DNA of 64,000 bases, taken from the NCBI GenBank assembly GCA_029582265.1, contig CM055828.1, positions 35,809,072 to 35,873,071 of the forward strand, given 5' to 3'. Below the pieces are notes generated by a model. The model had not been told where the DNA came from. It worked only from the letters and a program-made list of their open reading frames with translations, and did not search any database. Both the position numbers and the translations under genes were made by a program. Shown here in pieces: positions 33,101 to 45,100 of the stretch; within the stretch, counting starts at the first letter, position 1; each line of letters begins with the position of its first letter. Source of the DNA: Zoroaster sp. YZ-2022 (taxonomy: Eukaryota > Echinodermata > Asteroidea > Forcipulatida > Zoroasteridae).

Positions 33101-36100
33101 AGTAAAATCCCCTGTGGTTTACTGAGTGGAAATCAGAATATGAATGGTGAAAAGTGGTTTGAAACTTGTGCTGTTATGAACAGCGGCGGCACCAGACCTG
33201 TTAAACTGGGGGGGCAAGAGGGGGGGAAGCTTAAATTTAAGGGGGTGGGGCAAGCTTAAATTTAAGGGGAGGCAAACATTAATCTTTAATGTAATTTTGT
33301 ACTGCTGAAAAAGCATTGACTTAACATCAGGGAAAAATTGGGGGGGGGGGGGGGAAATGGGGAGGGCAAAGAAAGTAACCGGGTGGCATTTTCCCCCCCT
33401 CTTGGCGCCCCCCCCCATAGCGCCACCACTGGTTATGAATTATAAGATAATTAAACAATTCTAAAAGGCATTTGTCTCTTGAGCATTGGAATTAATTGAA
33501 ATGATTAATGAATAAGGATTTGGAACATTGTTGGTTAAATGTTAATATTATGCACAGATAATTCATGAATGAAAATAATTATAAGTTATATAACTTGAAC
33601 TTAAATTACCAAAATTTAATCACTGAATGACAAGAAATTGCAAAAGAAATGAATACAAACATGTGTAATAATAATATAGAAGACTTGAATGTTGGGAGGA
33701 CTCGAGTGTTCTTGTCATTTTGACATTGGCAACCAACAGCCACTTGGGTAACATTTGGATTGGTGATTTTGTTTTGTGAGTAACTCCAACTGTACCATGA
33801 TATTGTAAGTCATGTCACTGCCTTCAGGTCATGTTGTTGTAGTAATTACAGTATTTTTCCCCTCTAACCTACATGTACCTACAGCTGTGAGGTGATCAAG
33901 CCTAGATCTCACATCAGGTCAACATGTGGTTTGGGTTGAGATAGCTTACATCTCAATCTCTAAACTTTCATAAATGGTAACAAAATTGTTGTGTATTGCT
34001 ATTAGTTCATAACTTTGTTATAATATCTTGGCAGGTGTGGCATGTGCAGGCATGAGAATCTTCCGGATTTTTCCGGACCTCCGGATTTTTCACCTCAAAA
34101 TATGTGGTCTCCGAGTTCAGTGTGAATTTGATATAAAATTTGGGGGGTAGGTTGTATAGGGGTGAGCTCAGAAAACATGTGAAAAAAGTAAGTGAAAATT
34201 TAACTTTGTCACCCGATAAACTTAGTATTTACAGCAGACAATTGTATCCAGGAAAAGTGTTGTTTAATGTAGCGACCTATTTGATTGATGCCGCAGCCGG
34301 ATAAAAAAAGGAAGAGTGTCTGACTACTCACTGTATTATGTGTACGTATGTGTCCATGTTTTTCCCCTCTCTGAATGTTGACGTCACCGGAATACGCATG
34401 TACGGAGAATTTGTTTTAACAAAGTAGTACATTATACAACGATTCGCTTTACACACAACGCGGGGCACTGCGCAAAAGAGTATTGATCACAACCAAATTC
34501 TCTCTACGTTCCGTAGACTGTGATTAACAGTCCTACATGTATTTGTGTGTGTGTGGTGCGCGTGATGTATGCACCATAGTGCTAGCGCTGGACGTAGAAC
34601 CGACTTATTGTCAAGTCTATCTGCACACAGTCTTCGTGCGCGAGAGGACTTTCTATGCGATCGAGTTTGCACACGATAGAAATGGCGTTCAAACTTACTT
34701 ACGTCCAGCGTGGTTCCGCCGTGGATGTTAATGAAATCGACAAAACTATCAAAAATAAATGGAAATGGAATTGGTGTGATAAAGTTCCGTTTGCTGGTTC
34801 TCCAGACCAGCATCTAATCGGCGATTGTTTTCGTAAACTTCACCAAGCTGGCGATGCATTTTGTGAATGTTGTCGTGTCACCATCAGATATGGAAGCTCT
34901 GGCTGGGCTGGATTGCCTTGCAGAAACACGCAAGCAAGAAAGAGCACAAGAAACTGTTAAGAGAGGCGAACCAATGAAGTTAATACCTAAAATAGCTATC
35001 CTTTAAGGATTTCATTTACCAATATCCAAAAAATTTCCCGGGATTATTATTTTTTAATTTTTGTTTTTTAAATCCAAATTACAAGAGATTTCAATGATAA
35101 AAATATTCAAAATAGCCATCCTATAAGGTTTTCATATACCAAAATCTAATATAAGCCTGGATTATTTTTTCCTTCTTTTTTGCAAAACTCCATTCTCATG
35201 CCTGCATGTGACGTTCTGAAAGACTATAGAATGTTGGTATTATTTTAAGGTTAAAGGGACAACATCGTCACGATCAGAGCAGACTTTCAAAAGGGCATGG
35301 AATGGTGTCCTAGTTAAAGATGAACACAGTTACTGGATCATTTATGCAGCAGCAATGGTAATATGACCTTATCATGTGGCGTATTATATTCAGTCACTGA
35401 GTTATTCTGAAACTAACACTCTGATTCCATGCCCTGTTGATCGTGACGATATTGTCCCTTTAAGGATGTGGTGATCTACATGTATAAGAAAACACATGAG
35501 GAGAGGATTCCATATTTGGTACTATATCTTCCTTTAATGATTCCTTAATGATGCTTAATAGATTACCAGACTGCTCTCTTATTTGGAGATATTCTGTGAG
35601 TTGTGAGTCAGCCATGTTTGTCTAGGAGCTTGGCATCATGCTAACTGACTTGGATATCCAGCTATGTCACTGGTAACCAGCCATGTGCAGACAAGATGTA
35701 GTATTATACAGTCTGACCTCAAGGTGATTGGTATCCTGCTGTTAACATGACACAAGTTCATGTCTGTCGCCAACCTAGCCACAGGGAACTGGTGAAAGAA
35801 AGCATCATGTGGTGTAGGTGTTGTCGTTGGTTTATATTTCCATTGCACTCAAGTTGTTATTGTTAAGAAGTGCAGGGTGAAAGAAACATTACTCCTAATA
35901 TAACACTTAACAGACCTGCCATCATTTTTTTGATTTTACATTATGGCAAGAATAATATAATTTGTCCTATTCCACATGTTTTGCCCTGCTGTGTTGGGGC
36001 TGGACGTACCTTAATGCACTTGACAAATCAATAGAGTTCCATTATATGAATTTACTGAAATTGTTCTTAAAAAATACAATTTTGTGCAAAAGTTGTATTT

Positions 36101-39100
36101 GTTTGTTAGAACCTCTGATTGATCTCATCTTGCCTAACAACAAAATCTGCATTCCCATCTCTAATGCTTCAGTAATTCCATTTACTCTCAAGTATGGCCA
36201 ACCGTCGCGTAGTTAAAAGAAAAGACGAAAGAAGCCTCCAGGGAGATTTTATGCCTAACGGGTGGCTTGGCAGGTCCCATACATACCTTAACACATTGGT
36301 ATTGAATCATCTGCCTTAATTACATTATTATCAAGTTTTACATAATGTTTCCCCAGTCATTACATAGTGTCCGACAGACGTCTGCCTTCTAGCGACTATA
36401 CATGGTCCATTTGGAGACCAGATATCGCTATGCTAACTACGTGTTTGCGGTAGAAGCATGTCAGGGAGTGATTATGTAGATTCAGTTGAGAGATGGTGAC
36501 ATTTAAAAAACCAACACAAGTCTTAGGAGCAAATATTATGGCATTTCATTTTGTGCAAACGAGGGGCGGACTTTCACACCAGCCCGCCTGCCAGGTAAAG
36601 TTTGCTGTCTGGCAGGCCCGGTAAAAGTACAAAATTACCAGCCCGGCTGGCGGGTAATATTTTGGCCAGCAGCTGGCCAAATACATAAGATTTTAGACTG
36701 TTTTTAATGTAAATGTCAGACGGATTACTTTTAGGGAACTGGCTAGATTAAAACAAATAATGTCCAGGCCTTAATCGAACATTAAATACACATTGCACCT
36801 ATAAATGTGCAAATAACAAATAAATATGTTTATTTATGAATAGATTCTGTGGCTATGAGCATTATGAAATTGTCACTGGACTGACTGAAGATGATCTTCT
36901 ATGATGCGTGGGGAATTTGCTGAAAACCATTGCCGTGCATGAGAGCATTAATGATTACCACAGGCAATGGGCATAAACGGGTCAGTCCTCCCTATTGAGA
37001 CCCTAACTCATGCTAGCTTGCTCACTCACACAGAATTATGTGCAGTTTCTCCCATATTTGGGTTCCGCCAATCAATTTAGGGTGGAGTATATTTTATACT
37101 CTGCACATTTGTCACACACACTGAAACATGCAGAAAGAGTTCTGTCTTGTAAAACCAAGATCAGTTACAAGTTATCGACGTAATGATCAAAGTATTCAAA
37201 AAGTCTAATGCATAAAAAATCCAAAAAGTGGTTATTAGCCCAAGAAACAATGCAGAGTTTTTGTTTCCATTCATCTTAAGTATTTGAAATTCTCTTAAAA
37301 GATTACTGCATTCGTCAGAGGGCAAATCTCCCCCTTTGGGCCTGCTAATGTACGGGCGTTACACCAAGACTGTTCAGCTTCGGAAATCCACCTTACTGTC
37401 TGACTGACCCAATGAGGGGCAGCATTTCTTTGAAGGATTTTTAATTTGAAGATGGTTTCTGTGAATCCTCCCAGCATCTGTATTGCCAAGGGAACAGAAA
37501 AGCCAATCTGGTCTTCTTGGGCAATATTTGGAGAAGTGACTGGGCTGCATGGGCAGCTTGCGGGATGGACCGCTGTGTCCAGTAGCCTGACAATTAGTTG
37601 TCATCCACTCAATAAACATTACAAGGGGATTGGTAAAAGAGGAGATAGAAGGGAACCAATGTTTTTGTCTTAAATACAGCATTTATGTATTTATACTTCT
37701 GCAACTGTAGGTTATTCAGTTCATAATAACAATTTTTTAACTAACATAATTTATAAAAGTAAGCAATAATATAATAAATAACCAATTTAAGTGACAAACA
37801 TGTAGTGATTTATGTACACAAAGCTATATCACAACAGTATCTTTCAACAAACTCCTGATGTTTACATTTCATAATGTGCATATCTTATGTTGAAATCATT
37901 ATACTATGTGGTTGATTGCATGTCTCAAGAAATCATTTCATATTTCATACGGTTCAAGTGCTTCCATTTCCCATCTCCTTGACCTGCTCCATATTATCTT
38001 TAGAACCACCCCTAGTAAAAGGTAATTAGCCAAGGTGTTTTTGATAATAATTGGAAGGAACTAACACATAGTTGGTCAGGGACATACAACGGAATCCGTG
38101 GCCTAGCCGTCTCTGAACTCATGCTTGAATAGGGAATGTGTATGACAAAATTATGATATAGCCGAACAAGCTTTGATGTTGAAGTGAAATTAATTTTATG
38201 ATCAGCTTATATTATTCCTGCATGTGAACCTCACTTGGGAAGATTGTACAACATAATTTTGTTGTGAATTGACCGATGTGTGCAGTAAATTCTACTACAT
38301 GTTCTTGTGTGTCACATTCTTGATGTCCAGACCACGTACTCTTCTTTCTGATTCTGCCCACTAGAATCTCATACGTCAAACTGCATGAACTGTCTCATTT
38401 TGGCTTCATAATAATTTTTGGCTCTTGCCTGTTTCATTCTCTGTATTATCTATCCCCTCATGTTAAATCTGTTATCATTGTCGTGACCTGTGAGTCTCGT
38501 CCATAGATTGCCACTTCCTTGATTCACTCGTCTTGAATTGTTCTTTAATACTTTTCTCGTTCTATATGCGCACCCTAAGTGGTCATTTTCCATCACCTTT
38601 AATGTTTCCATCTTTGGTTTCTCATCCTTCTGCCTCTGGCTCTATTCAAGTTTCTTCTCTCACATTTTTATATCTTCTCTCCGTACTTCACTGCCTCCTC
38701 TTCCCCGTCTGTCTGTCTCTCTCCTCTGGCCAATATTTTCCTCCTCATCTGAAGTCGTTCCATAGATTGTCACTTCTCTCATTTCTTTTTTAATACCCTT
38801 CTTTTTTCTGTATTTTCCAGTTTCTCTCTCTCTCTCCATCTCAAGTTTTTCCTAATTGTTTCCCATTCCTCTCTCCACTTCCTTCATCTTCTCTTCTATC
38901 TCTTCCATTTCTTCCTTATGTCTCATCCCATCTTCCCACCTCCTTATCACCCTTGGCTTGCTTATCACCCTCTCACCCTTTCTTCCCCTCTTCTTCATCG
39001 CCCATTTCCCCAGACAATCCCCTGACACGAGAAAGAGATGAGAATGCAAATGAGTTATCATTGTGCCTGTACACTAGTTCTCAAGGCCTCTGTTGTCATA

Positions 39101-42100
39101 GCTGAAATCCATATTTCTGTCGGTAATGGTATTGACTAACTGTCTTCATTAGAATTCTCTGTGGACAGTTTGTATGTATCCTAAACAAACCTGTACATTA
39201 GATGGTAGCGTTGGAAACAGACAGTACACATTGAAAGACAGACAGAATAATTAAATGCTGTCTAACTGTCAAAATAATAAAAGGTGCAATGTGTGTAGTA
39301 ATGAGTGTAGTAACGTGTGTGTTGGACTAGAGCTAAATTGAGTATACTCTTTAGCTGATTACTATTCAATGTTCTTTCAAGCGATTATTCAGCGTTGCTA
39401 ATCACAGTCGTTTACAATTTTAAAGAGTATTATAATAACAATTATTCATTGTACAGATCTGAAACAAACTTTCTGTCAGATATTTGGTGACATTACGTTG
39501 CTCATTTCATTTGGCTATGATTAACTGAACATTCATGAAAATATTTTTCACATCCAACTAATAATGACTATATTTTAAGATGATACTGCTGTACAGTTTA
39601 AATGGACCCAAATCACAAAAAGTATTTATGAAATCTAGTATCATTTCCTACATAATTGCAACAATTTCCTGCTCTTAATAGAGGTCTTTGTTGAAGTAAA
39701 TAGGCCTATACTTATTTGTTGCGAGCTGAGGAATTAACAATCTAAGTTGCCTAGCAACACACTTTTTTCCTCTCCACATATAAAAGGCTACCAATCCCAA
39801 CCATAATCACCGACAGCTCAACTCCAGCTGCACTCACACCAAAAAAAAAAACACTTTATTCCATGAAAAAGGAGGTACAGTGTACTTGTACTCAGAGGTG
39901 TAAAAGTGGTTTGTCAGTAATCTCTTGAATGGAACAAGTGACCCTCGAAGGTCAACTACTAATCATATCCATAATGGCACCTAAGTGTACATAACACTTG
40001 ACATGGTGATAAATGGTAACCCAATGCAATATTTCCTAACTAAAGATATATACACCCAGTGTCTGGCTACCCTAAGGGGTGGGACTATTGAATTTCATTT
40101 GCATATGTTTTGTATTATTGGCTGGTAGCACCTGTCACCACAGGGCTCGTTAATGACAGTTGTTACAATGAATATGCAAAGTAAACATGACATTGAGAGT
40201 GGGCTGGATTCATTCATTTCTTGCAGGGGGAAGGTTCATAAATGAAATTATATTATTACATAACTCGAGCAAGATGCATACATGTATGTTTTTGTTTTTT
40301 TTATGTTTCTTTTTTACGAATGGTCATTTCCATGGTAACGTAGGGTCATGGTAACGTAGGGCTGGTAGGGTCAGCTACTGATCAAGTGAAAATATTTTTA
40401 TCTTTTAGAGTTATTTTCCTCATCTGGAGTTGGTTTCTATTGGATTTTTACAAGATTTTAAATGTTTTGATGTGATGGACAGGATGTGCACTATGGAATT
40501 ACTAAGCAAATAGTAATCCTAGGTTGTTTGTTTTCCTATCCACTATTTCCATCTGTGAATCCTCATGCCGAATGCTTCTTGCCTTAGGACATCAGGGATT
40601 GATTTAATTCCCGACTGCATCATTTTTTTAAGCTATTTATTTTTCGCCTCTAAAGTGGATTCCGGTCTTGAGATTCAGACTAAGTCGCTGTTGGTGATTT
40701 CCCTTGTCCACTTGAGGTACTGTCTGATGCATTTTCCACTGATATGCATTTTCCTGTATTTTACTCATTCAAGCTCCTCGTTGACTTATAAGATTTCTGA
40801 TGAGGTCTATGTTTGCTCACCATGCTTTATTTGATGTAATATTTTCTTATTCTCATTTGAATAGATGTTGGTGAATCTTATGCAAAATGCATCCCAGACA
40901 GGCAATTTTGGAGCACTCAGTGGCATGCAACAATTAGCAAGTAAGTGATGCCTACGAGAGCAGTTACCTTCATATTAAAGCCTGCCTCCTACGCATTGCC
41001 CTATTCAGAAAATTACTCTACTTGTGTAGTCTCTTCACATCATATCTATTGGTGTCAAGTACCCGCAGGGCATGATAAAGAGTGCTAATGAAGTAGGTCA
41101 CGTTTTCATAGGCACCAGTCTATTTTGAACATTACTCTCTTTCTGATTCACATTATAGACCTTACGACCAGACAACAGAGATGGTCAGAGTGCATAAGTC
41201 AGGATCTAGAAATATGGCGTCCAAATTTGTTATTCATTGATGAAAGGGTGTCCAAATATTTATCTTACAATACTAATGTTTGCGCACAGTGCACATAGTT
41301 GTACCAATGCATTGCCCTTTTTCGTCATCTGAGCGAGAGTGCTCTTCAGTTTCAAAGGGTGTGTGATATACCAAATTCTATCTATGTATTGAAAAACAAA
41401 GATGGCCGCTGTATGATAAGGTCTTTAGCAGGATACAGTTTGTTTTGCAGTGTAGAATGTTGAGCTAGATTGTATGAAAGTAAAAACCATAAACATTCCA
41501 TGTTAGGCCCCCCCCCCCCAAAAAAAGTCTCCACGTGCATCGCCTCAGACCTGTGCGTCGCCATTTTTAGTTTTCTTTTATTTGCTGAAACGATGTCTAA
41601 TTGCAGCCAAAATTGCTGGATCGATTGGAATTCTACCATGCTGTGTTTTAAACGACTTTCACATAGGGGTATGAATGTTTGCTTGATTAGTGAGGCCTCT
41701 CTTAGCCACCATACTTGGTATGTGGGAATTTTGGTCTGTTTCCAATAACTGCATATACATGTACATGTATCATGTATTTTACTGGTTGGCAAAAAAAGAA
41801 AAGAAAAACAAAAAAAAACATGTCACTGCACTGATTTTGAAGCCGACCTATGACCAGAAACTGGAGACTATTTTGTTTTGGCCTTACAATCAATGCCAGT
41901 CACTTGACCAATCATGGCTAGACCTATTGCTACTGCATGTACATATCATGTAGTTACACAGCTCAGACTAATAATGGATCAAACAGCTGCCTAAATATCA
42001 TGCATATTCAACATATGAAATACTTTGGATAATGAAATACCTTTGATGCCAAAGGTTTATATGTTCTACACAATACATGATGTAAGTCTCTGGTGTCCAT

Positions 42101-45100
42101 CACTCATGTTTCTTACTATTTTACCAGTAATTTTTCAGTAATATTATTATTTATAAAGACATTTCTATTTTACTTGAGGAAACGATAACAAATAATTGAT
42201 AATGGCATTTCACTGAGTGAGTGTCAGAAACCTAGTTTTACTGTCTTTATATATCCAGAAATTAATTTATGGTGGGTGTTTTCATAAGTTCATTTGTACA
42301 CATAGTTATTGTTAAATCAAGCTTGTGATAATTTTTGGTGAAATATTTGTTTTCCATTCATTCATTCATTCATTCATCCATCCATCCATCCATCCATCCA
42401 TCCATCCATCCATCCATCCATCCATCCATCCATCCATCCATCCATCCATCCATCCATTCATTTTATTTTCTCCAGTATTGAAATAATACAATAATAGTTA
42501 ACAAAATACAAAGAAGTAATACTGAAGAGGGGGCCCACTAGTAAGCAGAGCTTTCTAAAAGGAAGTTAGCAATGTTATGATTTTTTTTTAAATTGCTAGT
42601 CAAAAAAATTCAACATGCAGGCAATATAGCTTTTTAAGGAGAATTGTACGAGTTGTTTATTTCTTCGTGTGTTTAATTTCAGCATTGGCTGGTCAGAATA
42701 CAAGTGGGGCAGGCGTGGCCGCAGCTGCAGCAGCAGCAGCAGCGGCGGCTGCTGCAGCTAACCAATCATTACAAGGAATGGGAAACACAGGTGAGATTTG
42801 GAAAGTGTGTTAAGATTAGACATAAGAGTTGTCATGGAAACCAATTGCTGAAGGTTCTTAAAACCTTTTATGGAGACAGTTCCCATATATTACATGAAAT
42901 TGGTGTCAGGTGTCTTGTAATTCAGGTTTGAAATGAAATTTAAGAAGCCGTGGTTGGCTCCAGTGGTCTGTAGCAAAATTGGCAACCCTTGAATGAGGAT
43001 TTCTGGCAGAGTAGAGATAGGTTGAATCAATACGACAATTGAAGTGGAATTTATATAAATGATATCCAACTGACATTGTACTCACACTACTTTCTTGTCA
43101 ATCTGTTATTGCTTTTCAACATCATCAGTTGAAAATTGCACAAAAATGAAATTTGCAAAGAATGGAGGAAATGTTTCTATTGGACACTTTCTGTGACATG
43201 AGGGGTATTATGGCTCGTCTAATTTGTAATGTCTTTGTGTCTTTTATGTGTGTGTTAGTTTTATGAGGTTTTTAATCGTTATCTACTTTTTTTTCTTGTA
43301 AATTTTTTGTGTGGCATTTTAATTTATTAAATCTTATTTTCTCAATTTTTTTTGGAAATCATGAGAACCAGTTATATGTGTATTGTATTATATATGTTTG
43401 CGATATTAACACTGTACTTCCTATTGAGTATCTTACTGCAATCTCTTACTGGAATATCCAATTTTCTTTGCTTCTATGTTAGATTTTGTTTTTGGATGTC
43501 TTTTTATAGGATCTCGGAAAACTTGTTCGCTATTTGGTTGTTTTAAATGTTTAATCTTTTGTGTACAATTAGTTGGTGTGTCCTTGATGTTTCTTTGTTT
43601 TCTTTATGTTTTGTTAATGTTTGTCATTGTTTGTCATTGTTTGATAGAGAAATGGGAAAAGGCTTTTTGTCGCGTTCAGTTTTTTCTTTGTCCGTTCAAT
43701 GTAGGCCAATTCACACCTCTGAATCATTAAAAAACACAAATTTGAATTATGATAAACAATGCCACCAGTGCGAAAGTTAATTAATCTTTATTTGTTTGCC
43801 ATAGAGTAATCAATATCTTGCATGACATTCTCGGGCTGTGGAGTAGGAAAGCTCTGACTCGGTTTACATGCTAAGTGGCCATCAATGTTGTTTGCTCTGG
43901 AATGAGATTGCCTACAAATATGCCAGGCTTTTGTGTTCTATTGAAATGTCAGTTTTAATCACAATTTTGATTTCCAGATTTATCCTCAAATCTCCTTCCA
44001 GTCAGCTCAGACAGAATGATTGATTTTTTACCCCATTTCTCATTAAGTGCCTTATTTGCATAATTTCTGCCTCCGTGCATTTCAATTATTCCTCAGCCAA
44101 TCAGGGTCTTTTGGAAGAACCATTGTATTCATACAAGGACCAATCAGAGCATTCATTGGCAGGCGGTACCCTGTACAAGAGTGAGTGTGACAGTTGATCT
44201 GATAGCTTTTTTGGTGACTTTTTTTCCCCACATGTTATATACCATGGTAGAGTGTGAACTAAATCTTTTGGACCAATCATTGTTTTAGTTTTGGAGCCAA
44301 AGTTTCCATTTCATGTTAAAGCCTTCTCCCAATCTCTGTTTTATTAATAATTGTACTTATTGTCCTTGTAATAATTTTTCTGATGTACATTGCCGAACAT
44401 GTTCACCACAGTGTTTGTATAAACATGTACTGAATTATTATTTTGTGTTCAATTTCATTCATGTTTATTCATGTGTAAACTTCATATTTCGTGTGTGTGG
44501 GATGTGCGTGTTTTGAAGCAAGTGTGATTTTTATACCGTTATTTGAAGTGAACTACCTACAATTATCAGCTGAATACTACCATAATCTTCATCAAAGCCT
44601 TTGGCGAATACCAGACTTGTATAGAATCTCTTAGCAGCTAATCCATGGTTGCACAAGCAGTTTCTTACTGAGCTTATGAGATACACTTAAGTGCAGCAAA
44701 AAATTTCTTCAATTGTAAGCAGGACAATAAAATTTGGTTACAATAAGGCCAAAAATAAAAGTCTCCAGTTTCTGGTCATACATGTAGGTTGTCTTCAAAA
44801 TCGGTGCAGTGACACCCTTTTTTTTGGGCCATTTCTTTTCTTTTTTTTTGCCAACCAGTGAAATACAGGATACATATATACGTAGTTATTGGAACCAGAC
44901 CAAATTTCCCATACACAAAGTATGGTGGCTATGAGAGGCCTCAAAAATTGGACAAATGTTAATAGCCCTAAGTGAAAAAGTTGTTTAACCAGTTTGCGTC
45001 GGAGGTCGTGTATACACGCAATTTTTTTTTGCACCACGGATCGGAGACCGTCTAAACACGCAATAGGAAACTCCGGAATATTTGTATGCATGCTCGGTTG

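Larger units (their letters stand above)
30017..40864 (+). other. 10.8-kb CELF intron
   Basis: This is the largest complete intron. It holds a pyrimidine-rich stretch with its strong CT bias (30160-30380 and 38440-39010), TTAA elements (31823-32432, 35255-35459), a hAT-type MITE, an element with a degenerate zinc-finger ORF (34041-35210), a GC-rich repeat with interleaved palindromes (36545-36680) and an X-box/TATA module near 39750. No exon of fitting phase was recognised. Confidence 0.65.

Noticed and set aside
34682..34960. Functional zinc-finger gene
   Set aside because: The finger is split by a frameshift, lies inside an inverted-repeat element and has no catalytic or other domain.
42704..42931. 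ORF with a polyglutamine run
   Set aside because: It is the other frame of the polyalanine exon and runs on into the intron; the alanine frame is the one with matching splice phases.
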